This document shows positions 34,367 through 47,295 of a DNA stretch of 64,000 bases, piece by piece. Made by a program: the position numbers and the translations under genes. The stretch spans positions 45,006,450 through 45,070,449 of the forward strand of contig CM068545.1 of the NCBI GenBank assembly GCA_035048495.1, written 5' to 3'. How positions within the stretch are numbered: position 1 is the stretch's first letter; the number at the start of each line of letters is the position of its first letter. This DNA is from Euptelea pleiosperma (taxonomy: Eukaryota; Streptophyta; Magnoliopsida; Ranunculales; Eupteleaceae). The notes under the pieces were generated by a model that was not told the origin of the DNA, searched no databases, and saw only the letters and a list, made by a program, of their open reading frames with translations.

Positions 34367-37270
34367 GTAGGTGATATTCGCTTAAAAGTGCGTATTTTCC
34401 ACTATTATCTTCTAAGCGTTTTCACACTCTCCTATGTTAAAATGCTCTGTTTATCTACTTTTCTACGTAAGAGTCTTTTTTGTTGCGTAGAACACACTTT
34501 TCTGGATGAAATAGTATATTTGCATGCATTAAACACATTTTCGGAAGTCTAGACATTGAGTCGTTCTGATAAAGTCTCATTACGCGCTTCTTCTGTCGCA
34601 GGAAACCCCGATGGGATAATTCTCAAGACTTGCGAGCCCACATCGATCAGGAAAGCCCATTATCAAAGCTTAAAGAGCCCACATGCTATGACTGGAAGAT
34701 ATGTGCCAAATATGGGTTGAATAAGAGGACCAAAAAGCCAGCCCAAAGAACGAAGAGAGTAGGAGAGCCAATGACCAGGAGACGGACCAAAGCGTTTAAA
34801 GCCACATGAGTCAGCAAGGAATGATAATCTACTTTATTGGAGAAGCGTGAGGATGGTCACAGTGAAGACCAGGGTTCCAGACCCTATGCCTATACTTTTA
34901 TCTCTATTTTCTGATATTTTCTCTCTCATCTCTCCTTATTCTCTCTCTCTTCATCTCTCGGTCCTCGAATCTACTGACCTAACCCCAGAACTCCTGCCCA
35001 TTGGCTCTGTCTCATCTCCCTTAGCTTTTTGACCGTTGGATCTTCAATCGGACCGTTGGATCTTCCACTGGACCGTTGGATCTCTCTAGATCTGTCGATC
35101 TACCAATCTGGGTCCCAATCAAGTCACCATCCATCCGATCGCCATCAGACTGCCTGTCACATCATCTTGTGAGACGATGGACATCATCAATCTATGTGGG
35201 CCAGTAGCTGGGCCCATCATCATCGACCCGCTGTCCAACCAGTTAGTGGACCCCATGAATTTCAAAATAATTTTAATTAAATTTTAAAAAATGGGGGGTC
35301 CACTAAATGGGGAAATTCCCCAAAGAAAAGTAAGGTTTTACTTTAAAAAAAAAAAAAAAATTTTTTTTTTTTCTTATTTTTTTATTTTCAAAAAATTCCT
35401 ATTTCCATTAAAGGAAATATGGAAGCTTTAAAAGGGCAGAAGAGAGGGTTCGAAACCCAAATCTCCTAATCCCTCTCCTCCTCTCCTTTTCTCAAAACTT
35501 GCCCCCCACGTTTTCCCCTTCTTCCCCTCCTTCTTCTCCTCTTCTTCCTTCTCGTCTTCTTCATCTTCTTCATTTTCTTTTTACCGGAGTTGCAGCCTGC
35601 AACTCCGGCCGGTAGCAACAACAGCCACCTCTTACACCGCTTGTACACCTGCTGCTCCCTGTTGCGAGAATGGCCTGCATGACCCCACAGCAACGCCATC
35701 TCACCATGCTGCCCAGCAACTTATTGCACATCCGCCTCCACCACCTGCAACTCCGGCCGACAACTCTCCCACGTCCTCTTCTTGGGGACGTGTTCTCTTG
35801 TTGCAGGTGGTGGCGATCTCATCTCCAGCACCCCCGCCTGTTGCTGCCGCCTCCTTGCTACTCCATTACCACCGCCTGTTACAGCAACCACCGCATTCGC
35901 TCCCTTCTCATTTTTGCAACCCCCCTCTCCAGCCACGTTTTGGATTCCCACGTTCTCCTCTCTTCTACCATTCTCTTCCTCTCTATAAAACCAGAAAATA
36001 AAAATAAAAAGAAGAGAAAAGAAAACCAGAAAAAGAAAAGAGGAGAAGGAGAAGACAGAAGGGGGAAGCCGTTAGCTTCCCTCCTTGGAACCTGCCAGTG
36101 CTACCACCGGTAGCTTGCTGCCCACTCCCATAACCGTCCGCAACACCTTGGACCTGCTACTTCCGGCCAGCTTGCCTCCATGTTACTGTTTCCACCATAG
36201 CCAGCACAGGTCTACATCTCTAGCAAGAACCAAGAGCAGCAACCGTGCTGCCCTCCTGATCTTCACGGGTTCGGGCCAGTGTGCATGCTTCCCTCCTTCC
36301 CATTGATCTCCTCCCTGTTCACTGCTACTCAAACCAGCAACTCCGGCCAGCATCTTATCAGCTCTTGCTGTTCACGGGGTGCCTCTCTCCATTGTTGCGC
36401 CATCATCAACCTGAACCTGCACGTGCACAACATTCAAGTCATCTCCCCCTCTCATGCTGGAGCACCTCTCCACACCAAGCACAACAATCCATGATTGCTC
36501 CACCAGACCATGCTCAACCGTCTCCTAGTGCCTCTTCCATGCTAACAAGATACAGATTCCTCTTCTCTTGGGCGATAGTGCACCACTTCCTCCTAGAGCT
36601 CGTGATCATCTTCATCCATTTGACAGAAGCACCACATACATCCTCTGGCTGATCTCCCCGAGCTGAAACACTCACCGGGCCAAACCACTCATTCGGTCAT
36701 TCTCGTGATCAAATCCGATCCGATCATTAGTAAGTTTTCGATCCAAAGATTCCCCAGGCTGATCGCCTTTTTGCACCGCCAACTCCGTTCGGTGAATGCA
36801 AGAGGGTGAGTTTTTCTCTCACCTCTACCTTGTCGGCCGGTAAACGACCGAGGTGTGAAAAATCTCTCTCTACCTTCTTCCTCTCTCTCTAAAAGTTCTC
36901 TTTACATGCTTTCTTACATGCTTTCTAGAATAGATTTACCGCTTTATTTATTTCTGTCATTTATTTCATGTAAGCAACAGTTTAATTAATGCAATTTGAT
37001 TTTGATGATTTTAGTATTTTCTGGATCTCTTAGATGTGTTTTTAATCTCGACTCGCCATTCTCATCCTTCCATGTTTCTCTTGTATATTATCTGTCATTT
37101 TATGTTCTTATTCGTGCTAATCCGACTAATCTTGAGTGCGGATCGACATCCGACACAAGCCACTGTGCAAAATTGATCATTCTACAGGTTAAAAGTCTCG
37201 GATTAATTAAAAATGTGTTGAATTTGGTTTCCGTAACCAACGACGCGGAAAAATCCTAAATACCAGTAGG
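34367..37270 (+). mobile_element. Solo LTR (2.9 kb) in array unit 4, TSD GTAGG
   Basis: LTR body 34372-37265, starting TGATATTCGCTTAAAAG and ending AAATACCA. Target duplication GTAGG at 34367-34371 and 37266-37270. An intact unit reads GGAGATGGTAGGCGGATG here, so the duplication is confirmed against eleven empty sites. It holds 20-bp GGACCGTTGGATCTTC repeats (about 35031-35085) and a GTTGCAG palindrome at 35584-35608. No internal retrotransposon sequence. Confidence 0.95.
35584..35608. repeat. GTTGCAG palindrome in solo LTR
   Basis: CCGGAGTTGCAG, one-base loop, CTGCAACTCCGG, immediately downstream of a CTT-rich tract, the same arrangement as in the other LTRs. Confidence 0.85.
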
Positions 37271-38803
37271 CGGATGAAGAGGAGTTGGGAGGATGAGGGC
37301 AGCGCCTGCAGGTCGGGAGAGTTGCTGGCCAAATCGGCAACTGCCAGAGTTGCAGGTCTAGCTAACGGTTCCGGTGGCTGGCGCACAAGGGGGAGCAAGT
37401 TGCTCCTTTAGTGGTTGAAGAGGTGAAGGCACGGGGCAGTTTCAGACCTGCAACTCGAAGTTGCAGGTCGTGGAGGGAGGCTGGGCGGTGATCAGGTAGG
37501 GGCGATCCTATCCTCTTCCTTCTTCTTCTTCTATCTTCTTATTTCTTTTTCTTTTTTCTTTGTTTTTATTTTCTGTATTTTTTTTTTATAAAGAGAAGAC
37601 GAAGAAATGAGATCAATGGAGATTGTGGAGGGACACTACACCAAAATTGCCTATTTGCAACGGTTTTGGACCGTTGTGAAACTAATTTGAAAAGGCTTAA
37701 AAACCATTGCAAAAAATGGCGTTTCAAATTAAATTGCAACGGCTCAAACCCATTTCATTCTGAATTCCACATGGGAATAAATATTTTTGCAACGGTTTTG
37801 AACCGTTTCAAGTCTTGAAAAGGTTCAAAACCGTTGCAAAATATAAAATAGAAACGGTTCTTGACACGGTTCAAAACCGTTGCAAAATATAAAATAGAAA
37901 CGATTTTAAACTGTTGCGGTAGTTTACATTGCAACGGTTTTGAACCGTTTCTATTAGCAACGGCTCAAAACCGTCTCAAAATGTAATTATGCAACGGTTT
38001 TGAACCGATTTAGACCATGTTTAGTCACAGTTACAAATCATTTAAAATTAAGAAACGGTGCAAGACCATTGCAAATGATTGTAATGCAACGGTTGTAAAC
38101 CGTTTCTGACTTATGGTTTGTCACAATTATGAATTATTTAAAACTAAGCAACGGTTCTAAACCGTTGGAAAATATAATTCTGCAATGTTTTGAAAATTTA
38201 TGAAACGGTTTTGATCCGTTTCAACTGTGAAATTTGAAGCGGTTGATACTGTTGAAACGGTTTTGAATCGTTGCAAACGGTAAGAAAATGCAAAAAAAAA
38301 TTATGCCTTATAGATGGCAATGTTGATGGTTGACCTGGTATAATTAATAATAGTTAAGTAATAGTCTTTTCCGGACAGAGAAGGTATTTAAGGCAAAAGT
38401 GAAATAAGAAATTGGAACTTGGAAGATCATCCAAGCTATAAAAAAGCCACAAATAATTAGGCTTCAACAAAATTTGGACAGATCTCAAACTAAGATATCT
38501 AAACATGTAATAACTAGTATATAACTTATAAGAAAAAGGTAACAAGTATATAACTTGTCTGAGGGAACCATTTATGAGGACAAGAACATTACAAAGCCCA
38601 AGAGGCTTTTGAAAGATTTAAATATACTAGTGGGTGGCTCGTGCCCACGGCACTCCCCGACAAAGAGTCCAAAACATGCAAACAAATGAATCCACAATGT
38701 GAACAACTGAACCCACCATTCAATAGGCAAATTCGTCATTTGTGTAAATTGGAGGGTGATCACCGAACAAATACATATCATTCACTACCTAGGTGCACAT
38801 GTA

Positions 38804-40876
38804 GGGGCTAGAAGCTTGAAATCCACCATTCATTGGCTTCCTCAAATGACTAAAGAATCACCCAATCAGAAGTTTGAAACATCTGATCTACCACATTCAC
38901 TATCACTATTGGAATCCAATTGCAATGGTTTTTCTTGAAACTGGTATTGTTTGTGCCCACTTGCAACATGGTTTGTCAACATTGCAGATCATGCAAAGTG
39001 CTTGACAAAGTGCATGCTACCCTTGAATGTTTGGCTCATGAGTTGTCAACATTCCTAGGTATTGTCATACCCAGAATTTGGCAGTTGAGCTGAAACTTGC
39101 AACATGGAGATGGACTAAGGTACGGTGGGCCAATAGGTGGACCTCTTTAGTTCCATTTCCTCATTTGCCACATGATCCAAACATCCATACAGTCAGTGGT
39201 CTTTAAGAGTGTGCCACGTGGATCATACCGTGGTCCGTGATGTGAGCCACATGTCACACTAATTGGTAATTGTGGAGGTACGTTCCTCCCTTCTGTTTTC
39301 TTTTCTTCTTTTTCTTCTTTTCTTCTCTCTTTGTTTTTTCTTTGATCTTCTTTTATGGAGAGGACCAGTGTAGAAAGCGGCTGGGATTGGAGATGGTAGG
39401 CGGACGAAGAGGAGTTGGGAGGATGAGGGCAGCGCCTGCAAGTCGGGAGAGTTGCTGGCCAAACCGACAACTGCCAGAGTTGTAGGTCTAGCTAATTGTT
39501 CCGGTGGCTGGCGCACAAGGGGGAGCAAGTTGCTCCTTTGGTGGTTGAGGAGGTGAAGGCACGGGCTAGTTTCAGACCTGCAACTCGAAGTTGCAGGTCG
39601 TGGAGGGAGGCTGGGCGGTGATCAGGTGGGGGCGATCCTATCCTCTTCTTTCTTCTTCTTCTATCTTCCTTTTTCTTTTTCTTTTTTCTTTTCTGTATTT
39701 TTTTTTGATAAAGTGAAGACGAAGAAACGAGATCAATGGAGATTGTGGAGGGACACTACACCAAAATTGCCTATTTGCAACGGTTTTGGACCGTTGTGAA
39801 ACTAATTTGAAACGGCTTCAAACCGTTGCAAAAAGTGGTGTTTCAAATTAAATTGCAACGGCTCAAACCCGTTTCATTCTGAATTCCACATGGGAATAAA
39901 CATTTTTGCAACGGTTTTGAACCGTTTCAAGTCTTGAAACGGTTCAAAACCGTTGCAAAATATAAAATAGAAACGATTTTAAACTGTTGCGGTAGTTTAC
40001 ATTGCAACGGTTTTGAAACGTTTCTATTAGCAATGGCTCAAAACTGTCTCAAAATGTAATTATGCAACGGTTTTGAACCACTTTAAACCATGTTTCGTTA
40101 CAGTTATAAATCATTTAAAATTAAGAAACGGTGCAAAACCATTGCAAATGATTGTAATGCAACGGTTGTAAACCGTTTCTGACTTATGGTTTGTCACAAT
40201 TATGAATTATTTAAAACAAAGCAACGGTTCTAAACCGTTGCAAAATATAATTCTGCAATGTTTTGAAAATTTGTGAAACGGTTTTGATCCGTTTCAAATG
40301 TGAAATTTGAAGTGGTTCATATTGTTGAAACGATTTTGAACCGTTGCAAACAGTAAGAAAATGCAAAAAAAAATTATGCCTTATAGATGGCAATGTTGAT
40401 GGTGGACCTGGTATAATTATCAATAGTTAAGTAATAGTCTTTTCCGGACAAAGAAGGTATTTAAGGCAAACGTGAAATAGGAAATTGGAACTTGGAAGAT
40501 CATCCAAGCTATAAAAAAGCCACAAATAATTAGGCTTCAACAAAATTTGGACAGATCTCAAACTAAGATATCTAAACATGTAATAACAAGTATATAACTT
40601 CTAAGAAAAAGGTAACAAGTATATAACTTGTCTGAGGGAACCATTTATGAGGACTAGAACATTACAAAGCCCTAGAGGCTTTTGAAAGATTTAAATATAC
40701 TAGTAGGTGGCTCGTGCCCACGGCACTCCCCGACAAAGAGTCCAAAACATGCAATGAAATGAACCCACAATGTGAACAATTGAACCCACCATTCAATAGG
40801 CAAATTCGTCATCTGCGTAAATTGGAGGGTGATCACCGAACAAATACATATCATTCACTTCCTAGGTGAACATGTA
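38804..40876 (+). repeat. Array unit 5
   Basis: 2073 bp. Shorter CT tracts, and one dyad repeat step missing near 39965 (GCAAAATATAAAATAGAAAC runs directly into the next step). Terminus at 39754. Confidence 0.9.
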
Positions 40877-42973
40877 GGGGCTAGAAGCTTGAAATCCACC
40901 ATTCATTGGCTTCCTCAAATGACTAAAGAATTACCAATCAGAAGTTTGAAACATCTGATCTACCACATTCACTATCACTATTGGAATCCAATTGCAATGG
41001 TTTCTCTTGAAACTGGTATTGTTTGTGCCCACTTGCAACATGGTTGGTCAACATTGCAAATCATGCAAAGTGCTTGACAAAGTGCATGCTACTCCTGAAT
41101 GTTTGGCTCATGAGTTGTCAACATTCCTAAGGTAAGGTGGGCCAACAGGTGGACCTCTTTGGTTCCATTTCCTCTTCTGCCACATGATCCAAACATCCAT
41201 ACAGTCAGTGGTCTTTAAGAGTGTGCCACGTGGATCATACCGTGGTCCGTGATGTGAGCCACATGTCACACTATTTGCTAATGGTGGAGGTACGTTCCTC
41301 CCTTCTCTTTTCTCCTTCCCTTCTGTTTTCTCTTCTTCTTTTCCTTCTTTTCTTCTCTCTTTTTTTTTCTTTGATCTTCTTTTTTGGAGAGGACTAGTGT
41401 AGAAAGCGGCTGGGATTGGAGATGGTAGGCGGATGAAGAGGAGTTGGGAGGATGAGGGCAGCGAATGTAAGTCGGGAGAGTTGCTGGCCAAACTGGCAAC
41501 TGCCAGAGTTGCAGGTCTAGCTAACGGTTCTGGTGGCTGGCGCACAAGGGGGAGCAAGTTTCTCCTTTGGTGGTTGAGGAGGTGAAGGCACGGGGCAGTT
41601 GCAGACCTGCAACTCGAAGTTGCAGGTCGTGGAGGGAGGCTGGGCGGTGATCAGGTAGGGGCGATCCTATCCTCTTCCTTCTTCTTCTTCTATCTTCCTT
41701 TTTCTTTTTCTTTTCTGTATTTTTTTTTTGATAAAGAGCAGACGAAGAAACGAGATCAATGGAGATTGTGCAGGGACACTACACCAAAATTGCCTATTTG
41801 CAACGGTTTTGGACCATGGTGAAACTAATTTGAAATGGCTTAAAACCGTTGCGAAAAGTGGCATTTCAAATTAAATTACAATGGCTCAAACCCGTTTCAT
41901 TCTGAATTCCACATGGGAATAAACATTTTTGCAACAGTTTTGAACCGTTTCAAGTCTTGAAACGGTTCAAAACCGTCTCAAGTCTTGAAACGATTCAAAA
42001 CCGTTGCAAAATATAAAATAGAAACGGTTCTTGAAATGGTTCAAAACCGTTGCAAAATATAAAATAGAAACGGTTTTAAACTGTTGCAGTAGTTTACATT
42101 GCAACGGTTTTGAACCATTTCTATTAGCAACGGCTGAAAACCGTCTCAAATTATAATTATGCAACGGTTTTGAACCGTTTTAAGCCATGTTTCGTCACAG
42201 TTATAAATCATTTAAAATTAAGAAATGGTGCAAAACCATTGCAAATGATTGTAATGCAACGGTTGTAAACCGTTTTTGACTTATGGTTTGTCACAATTAT
42301 GAATTATTTAAAACTAAGCAACGGTTCTAAACCATTGCAAAATATAATTCTGCAATGTTTTGAAAATTTGTGAAACGGTTTTGATCCGTTTCAAATGTGA
42401 AATTTGAAGTAGTTGATATTGTTGAAACGGTTTTGAACCGTTGCAAACGGTAAGAAAATGCAAAAAAAAAATTATGCCTTATAGATGGCAATGTTGATGG
42501 TTGACCTGGTATAATTAACAATAGTTAATAATAGTCTTTTCCGGACAGTGAAGGTATTTAAGGCAAAAGTGAAATAGGAAATTGGAACTTGGAAGATCAT
42601 CCAAGCTATAAAAAAGCCACAAATAATTAGGCTTCAACAAAATTTGGACAGATCTCAAACTAAGATATCTAAACATGTAATAACAAGTATATAACTTATA
42701 AGAAAAAGGTAACAAGTATATAACTTGTCTGAGGGAACCATATATGAGGACTAGAACATTACAAAGCCCTAGAGGCTTTTGAAAGATTTAAATATACTAG
42801 TGGGTGGCTCGTGCCTACGGCACTCCTCGACAAAGAGTCCAAAACATGCAAACAAATGAACCCACAATGTAAACAACTGAACCCACCATTCAATAGGCAA
42901 ATTCGTAATCTATGTAAATTGGAGGGTGATCACCGAACAAATACATATCATTCACTACCTAGGTGCACATGTA
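40877..42973 (+). repeat. Array unit 6
   Basis: 2097 bp. About 75 bp is deleted near 41129 (CATTCCTA joins AGGTAAGGTGGG). An extra dyad step is present near 41972-42003 (AACCGTCTCAAGTCTTG). Terminus at 41777. Confidence 0.9.
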
Positions 42974-44465
42974 GGGGCTAGAAGCTTGAAATCCACCATT
43001 CATTGGCTTCCTCAAATGACTAAGGAATCACCCATTCAGAAGTTTGAAACATCTGATCTACCACATTCACTATCACTATTGGAATCCAATTGCAATGGTT
43101 TCTCTTGAAATTGGTATTGTTTGTGCCCACTTGCAACATTGTTTGTCAACATTGCAGATCATGCAAAGTGTTTGACAAAGTGCATGCTACCCCTGAATGT
43201 TTGGCTCATGAGTTGTCAACATTCCTAGGTATTGTCATACCCAGAATTTGGCAGTTGAGCTGAAACTTGCAACATGGAGAGGGACTAAGGTAAGGTGGGC
43301 CAACAGGTGGACCTCTTTGGTTCCATTTCCTCATCTGCCACATGATCCAAACATCCATACAGTCAGTGGTCTTTAAGAGTGTGCCACGTGGATCATACCG
43401 TGGTCCGTGATGTGAGCCACATGTCACACTAATTGGTAATGGTGGAGGTACATTCCTCCCTTCTCTTTTCTCCTTCCCTTCTATTTTCTTTTCTTCTTTT
43501 TCTTCTTTTCTTCTCTCTTTTTTTTCTTTGATCTTCTTTTTTGGAGGGGACCAGTGTAGAAAGCGGCTGGGATTGGAGATGGTAGGCGGATGAAGAAGAG
43601 TTGGGAGGATTAGGACAGCGCCTGCAAGTTGGGAGAGTTGTTGGCCAAACCGGCAACTGCCAGAGTTGCAGGTCTAGCTAACGGTTCCGGTGGCTGGCGC
43701 ACAAGGGGGAGCAAGTTGCTCCTTTGGTGGTTGAGGAGGTGAAGGCACGGGGCAGTTTCAGACCTGCAACTCGAAGTTGCAGGTCGTAGAGGGAAGCTGG
43801 GCGGTGATTGATATTCGCTTAAAAGTGCATATTTTCCACTGTTATCTTTTAAGCGTTTTCACACTCTCCTACGTTAAAATGCTCTATTTATCTACTTTTC
43901 TACGTAAGAGTCTCTTTTATTGCGTAGAACACACTTTTCTGGACGAAATGGTATATTTGCATGCATTAAACACATTTTTGGAAGTCTAGACATTGAGTCG
44001 TTCTGATAAAGTCTCATTACACGCTTCTTCTGTCGCAGGAAACCCCGATGAGACAATTCTCGAGACTTGCGAGCCCACGTCGATCAAGAAAGCCAATTAT
44101 CAAAGCTTAAAGAGCCCACATGCTATGACTAGAAGATATGGGCTGAATAAGAGGACCAAAAAGTTAGCCCAAAGAACGAAGAGAGCAGGAGAGCCAATGA
44201 CCAAGAGACGGACCAAAGCGTTTAAATCCACATGAGTCAGCAAAGAATGATAGTCTACTCTACTGGAGAAGTGTGAGGATGGTCACAGTGAAGACCAGGG
44301 TTCCAGACCCTCTGCCAGTACTTTTATCTCCATTTTCTGATATTTTCTCTCTCATCTCTCCTTATTCTCTCTCTCTTCATCTCTCGGTGCTCGAATCTAC
44401 TGACCTAATCCCCCTCCTATCTCTTGCTCTATCTCCCCAAAAAAACCCCTACGTTCTTTCTCCTC

Positions 44466-44503
44466 CTCTTCTTCTTCTTCTTCTTCTTCTTCTTCTTCTT
44501 CTT
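44466..44503 (+). repeat. (CTT)n microsatellite in solo LTR
   Basis: Uninterrupted CTT run directly followed by ACCGACCGGAGTTGCAG, the first arm of a palindromic module. Confidence 0.9.
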
Positions 44504-44988
44504 TTACCGACCGGAGTTGCAGAACTCCGGCCACCTCGTCTTCTTCACGTTCTTCTCCTCCTCCAGCCGCTGCCCAACCCCTTGCTCACCTCGCTAGTGC
44601 CTCTCTTCTCCACTACGATCCACTTCTCCCTCTTCAAGACGCCCCTCACTTCCGTTTTTCTTTTTTTTTCGCTCCCACATCTCTTCTCCCCACCGAGAAG
44701 CCAAGCTGTCCTCACCAAAGGCTCTTCACTTGCCCTTCTCTCCCTTCGTTTGGCTCCCCGCTCTCACCCCATGCTGCATCAAATAGCGCCGTCCACTCCC
44801 CATTGCTGGCCATACCTGCAACTCCAGCCAGCTCTTCTCCTTCTTAACAGCACCGCCCCCACCTGCTGTTACCGTGGATGCTCTCCTCCTTACATCTTCA
44901 AACCCTTGCCTCTTTGGACAACCGGCAACCTTACCCTTGCCCGAACGGTGTTATCATCACACCTCACCATCTTCTTCCTCAAACCACT

Positions 44989-45016
44989 GCCGGAGTTGCA
45001 GGTCTGCAACTCCGGC
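44989..45016. repeat. GTTGCAG palindrome in solo LTR
   Basis: GCCGGAGTTGCAG, two-base loop, CTGCAACTCCGGC, identical in layout to the copy at 12780-12807. Confidence 0.85.
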
Positions 45017-47295
45017 GTTAATGGTGTGAACCATGAAAAAAAAAAACACAAATATATAAAAGAAAGAAAAGAAAAGAAGAAGAAGAGATGAGGAGAGAAC
45101 AGCAGGCCACCTGCTTCTCCTTCTTCCAAGACCGCCATTCTCCTCCCCAGCCGTCCCCTGCATAGCACCACCACGTGGTGTACTCATTTTCTCCGGCCAT
45201 TCATCCCTTCACCACCTTCTCACAGATCGTCGCCACTCTCCAAAGAGCAGCCGGTGCTCTTCTTGCTGCTAGTGCACCGTCCACACCAACCTCCGCCAAG
45301 TACCAGCTAGCATCTCCTCTCCAAAATGTGGAAACTCATCCACGGTTTGGCGTTGAAGCCCCTCCACATGCTGCACAGCTCCTATCCTCCACCATCACCG
45401 TCCTTCATCACTACGTCCAAGTTGGCGACACTTGTAGGTTCCAAATAGCAAGATCGATCTCTTTCTTTTTGGTAGTATTCTCTCTTTCTCTAACCTCTCT
45501 CTACTTTCTTTCTCTTTCTCTCTCTATAATTTCTCTCTCTAGAAATCTGGTCTATCTCTCACCTTCAAGTTTCTCTCTTTAAAAATATCTTTCTTTAGTT
45601 AATTTGAATGCTTTTTAGTTAGTTTCTTTCTTTATTGTTAAATTTTGTAAGCACTTTGGATCCAAGAATAAATTTGAATAGATTTTTTTTATTATGTTTT
45701 GGTTTCTCATTTATGTTTCTATTAGTCCATAATCATCTCTCTAAAATCATATTTTAAAACCATCGTGATCATCACTCTCACCTCGCCGTATTAATAAGCA
45801 AAGTTCGTCATTTTATGTTCAGAGTAGCACTAACCCGACTAATCTCGAGTGCGGATCGACAACCGACACGAAGCCCTTATACAATATCGCATATTTTACA
45901 GGAATTAAATCAGAAAAGATACAAATTTAGTTGGAATTAGGGTTGCCATAACCAAAGACACGGAAAATACCTACATTTAGTGATCACGTAGGGGCGATCC
46001 TATCCTCTTCCTTCTTCTTCTTCTATCTTCCTTTTTCTTTTTCTTTTTTCTTTGTTTTTCTTTTCTGTATTTTTTTTTTCATAAAGAGAAGACGAAGAAA
46101 CGAGATCAATGGAGATTGTGGAGGGACACTACACCAAAATTGCCTATTTGCAACGATTTTGGACCGTTGTGAAACTCATTTGAAATGGCTTAAAATCGTT
46201 GCAAAAAGTGGCGTTTCAAATTAAATTGCAATGGCTCAAACCCGTTTCATTCTGAATTCCACATGGGAATAAACATTTTTGCAACGGTTTTGAACCGTTT
46301 CAAGTCTTGAAATGGTTCAAAACCGTTGCAAAATATAAAATAGAAACGGTTCTTGAAACGGTTCAAAACCGTTGCAAAATATAAGATAGAAACGGTTTTA
46401 AACTGTTGCGGTAGTTTACATTGCAACGGTTTTGAACCGTTTCTATTAGCAACGGCTCAAAACCGTCTCAAAATGTAATTATGCAACGGTTTTGAACCGT
46501 TTTAAACCATGTTTCGTCATAGTTATAAATCATTTAAAATTAAGAAACGGTGCAAAACCATTGCAAATGATTGTAATGCAACGGTTGTAAACTGTTTCTG
46601 ACTTATGGTTTGTCACAATTATGAATTATTTAAAACTAAGCAACGGTTCTAAATTGTTGCAAAATATAATTCCGCAATGTTTTGAAAATTTGTGAAACGG
46701 TTTTGATCCGTTTCAAATGTGAAATTTGAAGCGGTTGATATTGTTGAAACGGTTTTGAACCGTTGCAAACGGTAAGAAAATGCAAAAAATAATTATGCCT
46801 TATAGATGGCAATGTTGATGGTTGACCTGGTATAATTAACAATAGTTAAGTAATAGTCTTTTCCGGACAGAGAAGGTATTTAAGGCAAAAGTGAAATAGG
46901 AAATTGGAACTTGGAAGATCATCCAAGCTATAAAAAAGCCACAAATAATTAGGCTTCAACAAAATTTGGACAGATCTCAAACTAAGATATCTAAACATGT
47001 AATAACAAGTATATAACTTATAAGAAAAAGGTAACAAGTATATAACTTGTCTGAGGGAACCATTTATGAGGACTAGAACATTACAAAGCCCAAGAGGCTT
47101 TTGAAAGATTTAAATATACTAGTGGGTGGCTCGTGCCCACGGCACTCCCCGACAAAGAGTCCAAAACATGCAAACAAATGAACCCACAATGTGAACAACT
47201 GAACCCACCATTCAATAGGCAAATTCGTAATCTGTGTAAATTGGAGGGTGATCACCGAACAAATACATATCATTCACTACCTAGGTGCACATGTA

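Larger units (their letters stand above)
33758..38803 (+). repeat. Array unit 4, split by a solo LTR
   Basis: About 2147 bp of unit sequence interrupted by a solo LTR (34372-37265) in the GC-rich block. The unit resumes with CGGATGAAGAGG after the duplicated GTAGG. Terminus CACTACACC at 37634. Confidence 0.9.
43804..45984 (+). mobile_element. Solo LTR (2.2 kb) in array unit 7, TSD GTGAT
   Basis: LTR body 43809-45979, starting TGATATTCGCTTAAAAG. Duplication GTGAT at 43804-43808 and 45980-45984. Empty units read GGCGGTGATCAGG here. The 3' end reads ACATTTA rather than ending CA, presumably a point change. It is shorter than its relatives: the ~20-bp GGACCGTTGGATC repeats and following segment are missing after CTGACCTAATC (about 44408). 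Confidence 0.92.
42974..47295 (+). repeat. Array unit 7, split by a solo LTR
   Basis: About 2146 bp of unit sequence with a solo LTR at 43809-45979. The unit resumes at CACGTAGGGGCGATCC. Terminus at 46127. Confidence 0.9.
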
